From Eledone cirrhosa (taxonomy: Eukaryota; Mollusca; Cephalopoda; Octopoda; Eledonidae), in contig OZ024743.1 in the NCBI GenBank assembly GCA_964016885.1, positions 339,860,907-339,924,906 of the forward strand: a stretch of 64,000 bases of DNA. The letters run 5' to 3'. Positions within the stretch are counted from its first letter, which is position 1, and each line of letters opens with the position of its first letter. The notes below the pieces were generated by a model, which was not told where the DNA came from, made no database searches, and was given only the letters and a program-made list of their open reading frames with translations. Of this stretch, positions 22,201 through 28,000 are shown one piece after another. Both the position numbers and the translations under genes were made by a program.

Positions 22201-24748
22201 CTGTGCTGAATAGGACCCATCCAACCCTTGCAAGCAGGAAAAAGCGGACGTAAAATGATGATGATGATATATATATACATACATATGTGTGTATATATAT
22301 ATCATCATCATCATCAGCATTTTACGTGGAAACTCTGCTTCGTAGAATCGAGACATATCTGAGGATCATGCAATTTCAGAGTCAGGTTTGATCATTGCAT
22401 CGATCATGGCTCGAGCTGGTCGCCAGAGAAATGATTGTAATATGTCTAATAAATCTTATTCGTCGCACCACTGATTCTCCGTTTCTAATGTTATATATAT
22501 ATATATATATAATGTATCATCATCATCATTTTACGTCTGCTTTTCCCTGCTTGCAAGGGTGGGATAGGTCCTATTCAGCACAGCATCTCTCCACTTGTCA
22601 CAGTCCTTCATCATCTCCTCCGTGAGCTTCAGCGATCTGAGGTCCACTCTCACCACCTCCACCCATGTTTTTCGTGGTCTTCCTTCTACTGGGATTTCTT
22701 TGCACTTCTTTACCCAGCAGTCATCCTCCATCGCACACTACAATCTATCCCTCTCAGACACAGTTTCTCTCTCAACTCATCTATGCTTGATCGTTCATGC
22801 ACATTGGCATTACACATCCAACGGAGCATGCTTGCTTCATTTCTCTCCAGCCATCGCATATCCTCTGCAGTTGCTGCCCATGTCTCACTACCATGCAGCA
22901 TCACGTATCTCACACAGGCATCATATAACTGGCCTTTCGTACGCAGGGAGAAACCCTTCTTTGTCAACAGAGGAAGCAGCTCACTAAACTTCTTCCAACC
23001 CGTCCTTATTCTAGATACTATGGCCTCGGAACACACCCTCCCATGCTAATTTGATCACCTAGGTACCGGAAGTTATCAACCACTTCTATAGAACCTACCA
23101 GTATTTGACAAATGTGTCTATCAATGCGACTTCTTCTGTCTAATTTCCCTGTACATCTACTGCATACATAGTTTTCCCTACCTGTTAGTTTGCCTGCTAT
23201 CCCACTACATCTCTTGTCTACCCAAAATTTGCATTGTGTACATTTTATAGAGTTTATGCCACCTCCTTTTCTACATATCCAACGTGGCCATTTCCCAGAT
23301 GGAATCAGAGTTTTGTTCTCTTTTCTACTTATCAAGATATATATATATATCTATATTCATTTAGTGATAAACTAATTATGCAATCCAAACCTGATGATGT
23401 CGCCAGGATCTTACGTAACAAGGCCATTGAAATATATATATAGTGTTTTTTGCAACAATAAAACTTTAAAGGAATATTACCAGTAAGGCCTCCTGTTATT
23501 TAAATCAAATTAATAGGGGTAGACACTGAGCAGGATGGTTGGATAACATCCATGAGTTGGCTGGCCTCGCTTGAGTATCTAGTCGTATCAATTGGAGACA
23601 GTTGCTTCTGACAGGACCCACTGGAAGGAATGTTTGAGGGCTCTGCCCCCACGGCCCACTCAGGATTAAGTGGGTGAAGAAGATATATATATATCAGGGT
23701 TGGTGGAACTAGGGGGTAGGGGTGGAGAAGAAGGACCCCCCCCCCCCCCCCAATAATAACTTTTGTCTCTCCAAACTACCAAAACACACATCTATTTGTA
23801 TATGCGCTACAATTTATGTAGATGTTATGTTTATCGCATATCGAAGTTTTTTATATGTAGGTTGATATTTGTTTATAAAAGATAAACTAATCACAACTAA
23901 ATCGACCCCCCCCCCCTCGTTTAGAAACGTTTCCAACGCCCCTATATATATATATATAGCGTTGGTCTGGAGAAAGGGCCTTTGCTGATAGTTATATATA
24001 AGACAGCCAAAAGTTATATGTATCGGCGAGTTAACTGCCGATAAACTGATGCGTCTAAACAAACAAAAAATACGTTATATTTATTCTGCCCGAATAAATG
24101 TTTCCTTGGCTCTCATCATCGTTAATCTAGTAGTTGGTTCGTTGTAAATCAACGAAACTATTTGTTCCCAAAATACATGATATAATATAAAAACATCTAT
24201 TAGATAATGTGATCGATTCATACCCCACCCGTTTTTTCTTTAACATAATGTATGACAGCCTATTTTACCCAACTTGTCTTTCACTTATTCTCAATAATCA
24301 GAGTGTGATTTGAGTCAGATTTGGCTGCTATTTTTAGCATGCAGAGCATCCCGATAGCGGACGTTCTTATATATATATATGCGTATTTGTGGCAGTATTT
24401 CAAATATGTGCATATTCCAAATATATAATATCCCTCAAACAGCTTGCACTGTGGGACATTCTCTTCATTAGTTGTCAAATGGAAATTTCAACTATTTTGG
24501 CATCTTCTGAATATATAATTTTACAAATGTTTGATTGTGATATATAGCCGTAACCAGTGGTAACAGAGAACAACTACATGTAGAACTATGTTGCTTTATA
24601 TTTGGAGGATAAATTACCGGCTTCTATGGATATTATCGCACTTATATGGCGGAAAATACAATATATATAAAATAAATGTATAAATAAGAGATCTAACAAT
24701 TTAAATTGCTGCCTTATTTTGCAATTAACAAAAAAAGTTGTTTACCAT
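2508..24748 (-). CDS. LZTFL1: LZTFL1 (BBS17), leucine zipper transcription factor-like 1, 5' part of gene (6 exons; 3' end outside window)
   Basis: The joined minus-strand exons are 24748..24746, 17709..17582, 12675..12481, 11411..11288, 9143..9078 and 2600..2508. They give 609 bases and 203 residues with all phases closing. In the family, LZTFL1 is a cytosolic coiled-coil protein that binds the BBSome and limits its entry into cilia. The sequence shows the family's N-terminal signature GLNEHHQ at residues 6-12, then YMRF and DSCFSD; a central stretch with ESELIN, LLLRQMF, LKADISELEN and ELLEKIKLFEEQE; and charged heptad-like segments such as ELEEDNTRLKQKLLQIESQ that form the start of the leucine-zipper coiled coil. 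The human protein is about 299 residues, so roughly 95 C-terminal residues should lie left of base 1. I saw no further exon in 1-2507. The start is the only ATG in frame and has A at -3. The gene is divergent from eIF4B and probably shares its promoter. Confidence 0.93.
2778..2986. mobile_element. piggyBac-type MITE, TTAA target duplication
   Basis: 209 bp flanked by TTAA at 2774-2777 and 2987-2990. The ends are CCCTTTAGCATTTACATTA on the left and, inverted, CCCTTTAGCATTTAAACC on the right. It has no coding capacity. A second copy in the opposite orientation lies at 41548-41764, and a degraded one at 54985-55190. Confidence 0.82.
3235..3600 (-). repeat. two LINE/SINE 3'-tail fragments, minus orientation
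   Basis: 3235-3400 starts CATCATCATCG and carries GGATGCCCTTCTTGATG, the complement of the LINE 3' UTR. 3510-3600 starts with another inverted tail (ATTTTATGTCCACTTTCCATG). Both are 5'-truncated scraps. Confidence 0.55.
4795..4854 (+). mobile_element. tail-only retro-insertion inside LINE copy
   Basis: The LINE reading NIHEWQSINEL is split after AATATACAT by about 60 bases reading CTATCTAACCCATTTTTCCA then TGCT and ending (GATGAT)n. This is the last ~50 bases of a LINE/SINE 3' end. Confidence 0.6.
5340..5695 (+). repeat. tandem ~58-bp units in LINE 3' UTR
   Basis: Five to six diverged copies of a unit reading roughly GTGGTCGTGTTGGTGCCACG followed by ACAAAAAGCACCCAGTCCA and CACTGTAA. The array is followed by the shared GGCATTAGGAAGGGCATCTG segment. 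Confidence 0.7.
5753..6154 (+). mobile_element. tRNA-headed SINE, family A, longest copy
   Basis: Intact head (GGCGCATGGCTTAGTGGTTA; B box GGTTGTGAGTTCAATTC), the CAAGACACTTTATTTCACAT linker, one 3'-UTR unit (GTGGTCGTGGAGGTGCCACG), GGTGTTAGGAAGAGCATCCA, then a 60-base segment absent from the 1951 copy (GTCAGCCGACCGGACACTG, CACAACAGCACAACC). The tail is CCCATGCTAGCGTGGAAGAA CGGACG and (GATGAT)n. It is inserted next to a (TA)n tract. Confidence 0.87.
6180..6310 (+). repeat. LINE/SINE 3'-end fragment
   Basis: Contains GGTTGGTGTCAGGAAGGGTA, CCGTCCAACACTTGCCAGCA and an ATGATGATG end, a 5'-truncated copy of the same 3' UTR tail. Confidence 0.55.
6420..6615 (+). repeat. LINE/SINE 3'-end fragment
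   Basis: GTGGTAGTGTTGCTGCCATG unit, AAGAGCATCCAGCTGTAGAA, then CCTATGCCTGCATGGAAAAA and an ATGATGAT end. Confidence 0.55.
6800..8716 (+). mobile_element. PHD-finger LINE, degraded copy (RT to end of ORF, short tail)
   Basis: The longest open stretch is 7075..7479 (134 residues): EMKNGEAVGASEIGAEILK, then the RT finger region LMDQVMKVTQRVIVQLIRER. Later, in other frames: AFVDLGKAFDRV (RT block A), LYADDLVLIAE (YADD, about 7800-7830), a PHD-type finger (CSICRKEVGINS, HKRCSGI, FACRRC, about 7957-8095), SFCYLGDLIISRGG, MLYDSETWAVTAKD (8318), WVKKCQEIPVERS, GQPRKTW and DKW-like NKWRDAML. The ORF stop lies inside the tail (CCCATGCAAGTATGGAAAAG), so this subfamily has almost no 3' UTR. Several in-frame stops make it inactive. 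Confidence 0.85.
9078..9143 (-). CDS. LZTFL1: LZTFL1 exon 5
   Basis: 66 bases, acceptor TTTTCAG, donor GTATGT, phase 0 at both ends. It encodes residues 151-172, RITELEEDNTRLKQKLLQIE plus SQ, the first clear coiled-coil heptads. Confidence 0.92.
9200..11095 (+). mobile_element. older PHD-finger LINE 3' fragment, split by insertion 9488-10872
   Basis: Left part 9200-9487 reads NGETWVLNVEDMQSLERNES, MREKLGIRGIRFSVQERRLH and WYRRV. Right part 10873-11095 resumes with MHMDNDS, GRPKS, LDLTKEMTKARDKWGERRL and the tail CCCATGCAAGCATGAAAAAG with a short GATGATGAT end. The two parts form one C-terminal ORF relic running in the plus direction. Confidence 0.75.
9488..10872 (-). mobile_element. PHD-finger LINE, 5'-truncated copy with long 3' UTR, minus strand
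   Basis: The best-preserved C-terminal half of this LINE in the window. Reading leftwards: LLYADDLTLIAESMAELEKK (RT YADD, 10740..10943), CSVCRKGVGRNSILCLKCK then WVHKRCSGITG and FTCGRC (PHD-type finger, 10283..10657), SFRYLGDKISSGGGCSES, RTGWKKFRELIPLLAAKGFS, then after a stop MLHGSETWALCAEDIRRLER and RRLRWYGHVMRM, GRPRKTWDELINSDLTH, SLDRDLWRYSV (9878..10276). The ~390 bp 3' UTR (9488-9877) contains the segment shared with SINE family A and ends in (ATG)n. One stop and a frameshift separate the blocks. It is inserted antisense into an older LINE. Confidence 0.87.
11288..11411 (-). CDS. LZTFL1: LZTFL1 exon 4
   Basis: 124 bases, acceptor TTTTTCAG, donor GTATGT. It encodes about residues 109-150: ELLEKIKLFEEQE, then a basic linker, KLMPMNESGGSDLLQI. 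This matches the family segment KLAPLNEGG followed by ELL. Confidence 0.92.
11466..11890 (-). mobile_element. LINE C-terminal relic, different family
   Basis: On the minus strand it reads ERVLRIEWHTNKKLKSKIYA then MIYGSETE, GHVLRKEES and GRRKPRKAWLKIMKDK, the usual C-terminal landmarks of a LINE ORF2. The wording differs from the PHD-finger LINEs. A short (CATCATC) tail insertion at about 11640-11690 interrupts it. Confidence 0.6.
12095..12215 (+). repeat. tRNA-derived SINE, family D, fragment
   Basis: AAGAAGTTTGTTTCATAACC, then TTCTTCTACTTTAGCCTCAG and GATAGACTGAAACTGTAAGG. This is the common repeat with a tRNA-like head and an internal TCTTCTACTATAGCC word. Confidence 0.6.
12360..12470 (+). 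repeat. LINE/SINE 3'-end fragment
   Basis: CATCAAGATGGGACATCTG then TTGTCCAACCCTTACAAGCA and an ATGATGATGAT end just outside LZTFL1 exon 3. Confidence 0.5.
12481..12675 (-). CDS. LZTFL1: LZTFL1 exon 3
   Basis: 195 bases, acceptor ATTTTAG, donor GTAAGT. It encodes residues 44-109, including GEDTYTNYEVEELLDGLLQV, ESELINMAHTN, LLLRQMFQQSENWHLKLKAD and ISELEN, all close to the vertebrate protein. The last full codon (AAT) is followed by GT, completed by A from exon 4. Confidence 0.94.
13270..14430 (-). mobile_element. RTE-like LINE relic (no PHD finger seen)
   Basis: Minus-strand blocks: EAEVTRAIKELKYSKASGEN, EWQSGVIIPIFKKRDKRNYF, VISLLSLPGKVYAKCL (14081..14425), then in shifted frames a block-A-like CFIDLEKTYD, a YADD-equivalent LEFADDIVLLNS (about 13700-13740), and LTYGHDSWV (13279..13500). 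The WQSGVIIPIFKK and LLSLPGKVY words are characteristic of RTE/BovB-like reverse transcriptases. Multiple stops and frameshifts; inactive. Confidence 0.75.
14653..14868 (-). mobile_element. tRNA-Lys-related SINE (family B)
   Basis: Minus orientation: GGTGGTGGATTGGCAGTATC head, GAGTTCAAATCC B box, CCTTTCATCCTCATGGGGG, ATAAAGTACCAG, and the tail GGCCTTGTGCCTATA. The head follows tRNA-Lys through the CGGTAGAG region. Confidence 0.78.
15329..15660. repeat. foldback element, ~145-bp inverted arms
   Basis: The left arm 15329-15475 and right arm 15514-15660 are near-perfect reverse complements (shared words TTACTAAGTGCCAAGGAAAT, ATCTATAAGAAGATGTAGGA, AAAATAGCTTACAAAAATTG) around a ~38 bp loop. A third, partial arm in right-arm orientation lies at 15806-15905. 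No protein is encoded. Confidence 0.8.
15906..16213 (-). mobile_element. SINE family A, inverted, head missing
   Basis: Starts CATCATCATCATCATTTTAC, runs through TGGATGCCCTTCCTAACACC, two copies of the GGTGCTTTTTT(A/T)CCGTGG unit, and ends at CACATCACATTTTCC just before where the tRNA head should begin. It abuts the inverted LINE end at 16231. Confidence 0.8.
16231..16857 (-). mobile_element. PHD-finger LINE, strongly 5'-truncated copy
   Basis: Minus strand: the long 3' UTR (16231-16610) as in 9488-9877, then the end of the ORF (16615..16815: MMRMKVDSCITKCRAIKIDG, GRPRKTWDELINSD, SLDRDLWRYSV) up to LERRLRWYGH. It is very close to the 9488-10872 copy. Confidence 0.83.
16871..17092 (-). mobile_element. 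tRNA-Lys-related SINE (family B)
   Basis: Minus orientation with GGGCGGTGGATTGGCAGTAT head, TTCAAATCCCGCTGAGGTT and tail GGCCTTGTGCCTATACTAG plus (ATT)n. Confidence 0.78.
17107..17316 (-). mobile_element. tRNA-Lys-related SINE (family B)
   Basis: Directly next to the 16871 copy in the same orientation, separated only by a (TA/ATA)n tract. The tail GCCAAAAGTAGAAACAATTA precedes (TTA)n; the central segment is shortened. Confidence 0.78.
17582..17709 (-). CDS. LZTFL1: LZTFL1 exon 2
   Basis: 128 bases, acceptor TTTCAG, donor GTAAGT-like (AG|GTAAG). It encodes residues 2-44, including GLNEHHQ, YMRFVRFHRS and DSCFSDVKCSR. It ends in phase 2 (AG|G) and joins exon 3 to make Arg. Confidence 0.93.
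17780..18030 (+). mobile_element. PHD-finger LINE fragment
   Basis: Reads FKCSEGSLEVVESFSYLGDL, IGGGCQESVVAR and YDACVQTAMLHGSES before a stop. It is the segment following the PHD-type finger in other copies. Confidence 0.72.
18040..18275 (-). repeat. LINE 3' UTR units, inverted, ~4 copies
   Basis: Repeats CACTTTACAGAGTGTACTGG followed by GTGCATTTTATCATGGCAC at ~45-55 bp spacing. It is the complement of the unit array seen at 5340-5640. Confidence 0.65.
18541..18990 (+). mobile_element. tRNA-headed SINE (family C) interrupted by a nested insertion
   Basis: The head is GGCACATGGCTTAGTGGTTA, split at 18583, with its B box resuming at 18777 (GAGGTTGCGAGTTCAATTC). The body CACTTTATTTAACGTTG, GTGGAAACATTGTTTC and AAGTGAATGAGGTG differs from family A after the linker. 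C copies also lie at 50519-50791 and 58125-58262. Confidence 0.78.
18584..18776 (-). mobile_element. nested LINE/SINE 3'-end insertion with 7-bp TSD
   Basis: 193 bp of inverted 3' UTR (CATCATCATCATCAACG to GTTACCTACA) inserted into the head of a family C SINE. It is flanked on both sides by TGAGGTT (18577-18583 and 18777-18783). Confidence 0.82.
18989..19101. repeat. 31-bp minisatellite, 3.6 copies
   Basis: Unit TATATATGTCAGGTGTAATA CTTGATAGGGT starting at 18989, 19020, 19051 and 19082, nearly identical copies. Confidence 0.88.
19595..19735 (+). repeat. LINE/SINE 3'-end fragment
   Basis: GGCCTGTCTGAGAGGTCAGT then ACCAACCCTTGCTAGCAGGG AAAG, a tail variant of the shared 3' end. Confidence 0.5.
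20100..20330 (+). repeat. LINE/SINE 3' UTR fragment
   Basis: CAAAAAGCACCCAGTCCACA, GAAAGGGTATCCAGCTGTAG, then CCAGGCAAGCATTAAATAGC and GATGATGA. It carries two unit copies. Confidence 0.55.
21413..21681 (+). mobile_element. SINE family A, 5'-truncated
   Basis: Two copies of the 3' UTR unit (GTGGTCGTGGAGGTACCACG and GTGGGCGTGTAGGCGCCACG), GGTGTTAGGAAGGACATCCA, CCGACCGGGCACTGCCCACA, and the CCCATGCTAGCGTGGAAGAA tail with (GATGAT)n. The tRNA head is missing. Confidence 0.8.
21700..22268 (+). mobile_element. PHD-finger LINE C-terminal fragment, short-tail subfamily
   Basis: GRGCSEAIVSRIRTGWKKFR ELLPLLTKKGFS, MLHRSETW, NEASMLRWMCNANVRE, then MQERRLRWYGHVMRMEDDCW VKKCQEIPVEGR, GKPRKTWAEVVRAD and DKWRDAVLNRTHP (21999..22253). 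It ends in the CCCTTGCAAGCAGGAAAAAG tail and (ATG)n. Only a few frameshifts, so relatively young. Confidence 0.83.
22516..23335 (-). mobile_element. PHD-finger LINE fragment, inverted partner of 21700-22268
   Basis: Minus strand: PHD-type region ICRKGGGINSIKCTQCKFWV and KRCSGIAGKL, YVCSRC (23018..23335, with H to D in the finger), IEVVDNFRYLGDQIS, CSEAIVSRIRTGWKKFSELL, MLHGSETWAATAEDMRWLER, NEASMLRWMCNANVHE (22710..23036), then MEDDCWVKKCKEIPVEGRPR KTW and DKWRDAVLNRTYP (22531..22731). It has lost about 15 residues around RRLRWYGHVMRM by a small deletion. Confidence 0.83.
23525..23685 (+). mobile_element. LINE C-terminal scrap, other family
   Basis: Reads GWLDNIHELAGLA and INWRQLLL, then GPTGRNV-like words. 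A related stretch is at 49425-49500 (GGAAGGTGTGTTTGAGGACT). Confidence 0.4.
24746..24748 (-). CDS. LZTFL1: LZTFL1 exon 1 coding part (start codon only)
   Basis: On the minus strand ATG is followed directly by GTAAAC, a splice donor. The next exon (from 17709) opens ACA TCT GTA CTT GGT, giving MTSVLGLNEHHQ, which fits the family N-terminus. Exon 1 is therefore 5' UTR plus the initiator Met. The 5' UTR extends right into the shared promoter; its start is not visible. Confidence 0.8.
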
Positions 24749-24999
24749 CGTTGCTCCGATTGTCCTGCCGGAAATCAATGCTCAGAACTGTTACGAGACT
24801 ACATACAAAGAGTCATGTGTTGCGTTAAAAATAATTATTATAATTTCTTCTTTTTAAATAATTTAAAAATATTTATTTTACTATCTTAACTATATTTTAC
24901 TTATAATAATTACACATTTAAACATATTTTTCGAAAAAACATTATTTTAGTTTTTTTTTAGTTGGAGGCTAGCATATTCCGGGCGTGGACAGTGATAAA
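24749..24999. promoter_or_regulatory. shared divergent promoter of LZTFL1 and eIF4B
   Basis: Only 251 bp separate the two start codons, which point away from each other. There is no TATA box at an obvious place. An ETS-like core (CCGGAAAT, about 24768-24775) lies just upstream of the LZTFL1 start and ATTCCGGGCG (24976-24985) just upstream of eIF4B. Both ATGs have A at -3 and G at +4. A T-rich tract ending in TAG at about 24950-24961 could be a 5' UTR acceptor for eIF4B. Confidence 0.7.
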
Positions 25000-25012
25000 A
25001 TGGCTGCTTCGG
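25000..25012 (+). CDS. EIF4B: eIF4B exon 1
   Basis: 13 coding bases, ATG GCT GCT TCG G, donor GTAAGT; encodes MAAS, identical to the start of vertebrate eIF4B. The Kozak context (AAAATGG) is good. Confidence 0.92.
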
Positions 25013-28000
25013 GTAAGTGCATGCTTGTACCTTCTTCAAACTAGTCTCTATTTTTTTAAAGCAATGAAAGTGTTGTATGATTTGTAATTTTTCCCTTTTT
25101 ATAATCTTAAATATATTATTTATTTCTTTTTAAAAGTATTCCTTTACCCATTACAAATATACTTGAAGTCTAATTTTAAAATTCTATAACGATATTCATG
25201 TCTTCATGAAACCCACACGTTGACGTGTTTCTCGGCACGCACACTCACACACATACTCTCACTTGCTCGTTTTCTAACCCGGTTTTCTTCGTTTTATAAC
25301 GGCTTTTTCGTTTAAAACACAAATTTTGGAAAATATAAATAGATCTATATGTTTAAAAAAACAACAGCTATACAAAATTCCTTAATTTCACATTAGGAAC
25401 TATGTGTGAATTTTTGTTCCTTATTTTAATCGAATATTTGAAGAGCCAAAAAATTCTCGATACTCTAAAATTCAAGATTGAACATTTTAAAATAATAGGA
25501 ATTTTTATGGATAGGGTTATGATCCTAAAATAAAAAAAAATATTTGCATGAATAATAGAACTATGTATCGACGGCCTCACCTAAAATATTCTTTTAAAAA
25601 GTGAAGCCCAATCAGCATAGAATGGTTTAGAGCTTTTAGTCGACAGCTGTGTTCTAGCTCTTGCAATTCCTAACTTTCTCGGTGCTCTAATAGTCACTTG
25701 CCTGCCATAATTACACAGATCACGAACAGTTAACGAGCCTTCATTGTTATTACTACCATTTCTTTATTTTAACTTTCAGTGAGGGATTCTAGAATTCTGA
25801 CTTTGGTAAACTACTGAAGCTGTATGAAATTATTTAACTCTAAATAAATTCATAACACCCAGGAAAATAATAATCGTTACTAGTTATTTTTGTTCACAAC
25901 CTACGCGAACCTTCGCTTAAGCTGTGTTGTATATCTGAGCTTAAAATACTTGAAATCTCATTATGCCTGCATTTTTGTTCAAAACCTCTCGCAATTCCAT
26001 TAATTGTTGCTTTCTTGTGATGTCCTTTTTTCCCTTCTTGGTTTAAACCTTTCATTATATACTACTTATTTGCTTTTTGCGTGATGAATTTTCAACACTA
26101 TAGACTTCAGATTTAGTGGCTTCTCTCTGCACACACACTTCAACTTCATTCCGATGGCGTTTACTTGTAACTGCGTGTGTGACATCAATCCATGGCTTTC
26201 TCCAGTTGAAAACGATGGTATTTTTCTGCTGACTCTCTTTTTAACATTGCCGTCGATTTCTAAGTTTCATTCCGTCTAATCTATTAATTTCCACAATCAA
26301 CTGCCTGAAAAACATTATCGACCATAGACTTGCTTCACATTTGTTCAGCCCAATTTGGCAACTTAATACAACAAATACTTATGATTGCATCAAAAATTGA
26401 TGACGTTCATGATAAAGACTGAAGTTATTAGCTTTTATAGGTTATATAGTACAGCAACAATCTTTTGGGATTTATGCTTTTATTTATATTGCGTTCATTT
26501 TTGTTTGATATTTCAAGTTGGATTCTATCTTTTATAAAATTTCTCACCTTCAAAGTGTTGCGTTAATTATAAATCATTAATCCTTCTATTTTATATAGCG
26601 ATTCTATTTATAGTAACTTGTAACTTATGAGCTAAAACTGCTTAACTAATATAGGAAGGGGAGACAGGTATTGAAATATCTCCCGCGTCTTATAATCTGT
26701 CATATGATGATTGTCTCTTCTAACTTCTGTTAGTTTCAACAGAGAAGGAATCGGAGTTTATCGCATTACCCTTGATCCACCTCTCTCTCTTCCTCTCTCC
26801 CTTTAACTCTCCTGTCGTTTTCGCGGAAAAAATAATGGCGGAAATTTTCTTGCTCTGACACGTGTTCCCGATTAGCATCGCAATAAAAGGCCTTCAAAAT
26901 TTGTAGTTTTTTTATGTTTAAGTGTAAATGGTAAGATACATAAAGTTGTCAGTTTGTTTAGTTTGGGTTTCAATTTATTTTTAGTTGTATTAGTTAAGAT
27001 ATGACCTAACGTATGGCGTAAAGCATCATGTTAAAACAGTTCCAATAATGAATTATATTGAAGCATGACACTAAACAAACTTACATTTTGTCTAAATTGT
27101 TAACTTAATTTTATACAATATAATATTTAACTAACAGAAGTCTAGACACAAGCAAACATATTCTAACTTTTTTTTCACATCTACCGTTTATGACAACGTG
27201 CATCAGTCGACTTTAGTTAAGTTCACTAAGATTCCTTTTATATTTTTCTTGATGAAATTATTAATTTCCCTTTTTTTTTTTCGTGTTGCAATAAACCTTC
27301 ATTCAATTTAATCCCTTTTAAAGAAGCAGATTATTCGACGCTTCGTTTTCAGAGTCCACATGAAACTAATAAGAGTGTTTACCTTGTCAAAAATGAAGGT
27401 GAACAGCGTTTTCTTTCGCCCCCTCTCCCCCAAAATGAAATTATTAAGAAACAATGGTATTCAATCATGATTCTAGTAAACAATTGATAATTGCACTGAT
27501 TAGGTACTATAAAGACTCTAGTGTAACGTTCTCAGTAATTCATTTGGATCCACCATCTCCAATTTCGTTTGTCTAACCTGTCTTAGTGTATTAGAATCTC
27601 AACAAACCTCCACACTTAAAATAATCCGATACGTTTTGTACTCGATATAAATCCACCGGGTTTTACGTACTTTTTTTTCCTGTTATGGATTGCACTAGAC
27701 TTTTAAGGTACGGATTTTTAGATGTCTAACCACCGAGTAGCGAGATCTCTGTTTATGCGGAACGTTAAATTATCCAATCGCTCCTGAATGTTCTTTTGAG
27801 ATTAAAACTTCCAATATTATTCTGAACACATTTGACGAATCAGAATACGATAGTAAATAAATAGCCCTGGACGATATACAGTTTGAATCTCTTAAATTCA
27901 ACAACCTTGGGACCTGATCATTACTGAACTAGAGAAAATGCTGGAAAACATTGATTCCTTAGAAGAGACTATGTAAATATAGTCTTCCTATCTCGTTCCA

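Larger units (their letters stand above)
17710..24745 (-). other. LZTFL1 intron 1
   Basis: 7.0 kb intron. It holds LINE and SINE fragments at 17780-19100, AT-rich sequence, a tail-to-tail LINE pair at 21700-23335, and a repeat-poor final 600 bp before exon 1. Confidence 0.7.

Noticed and set aside
21564..22280. Long minus-strand ORF (238 codons) opposite the LINE at 21700
   Set aside because: It is the complement of the LINE C-terminus, whose plus-strand reading carries the family motifs RRLRWYGHVMRM and KPRKTW; the minus reading has no recognisable protein.
22595..23049. Plus-strand ORFs over 22.6-23.0 kb
   Set aside because: Shadows of the minus-strand LINE copy 22516-23335.
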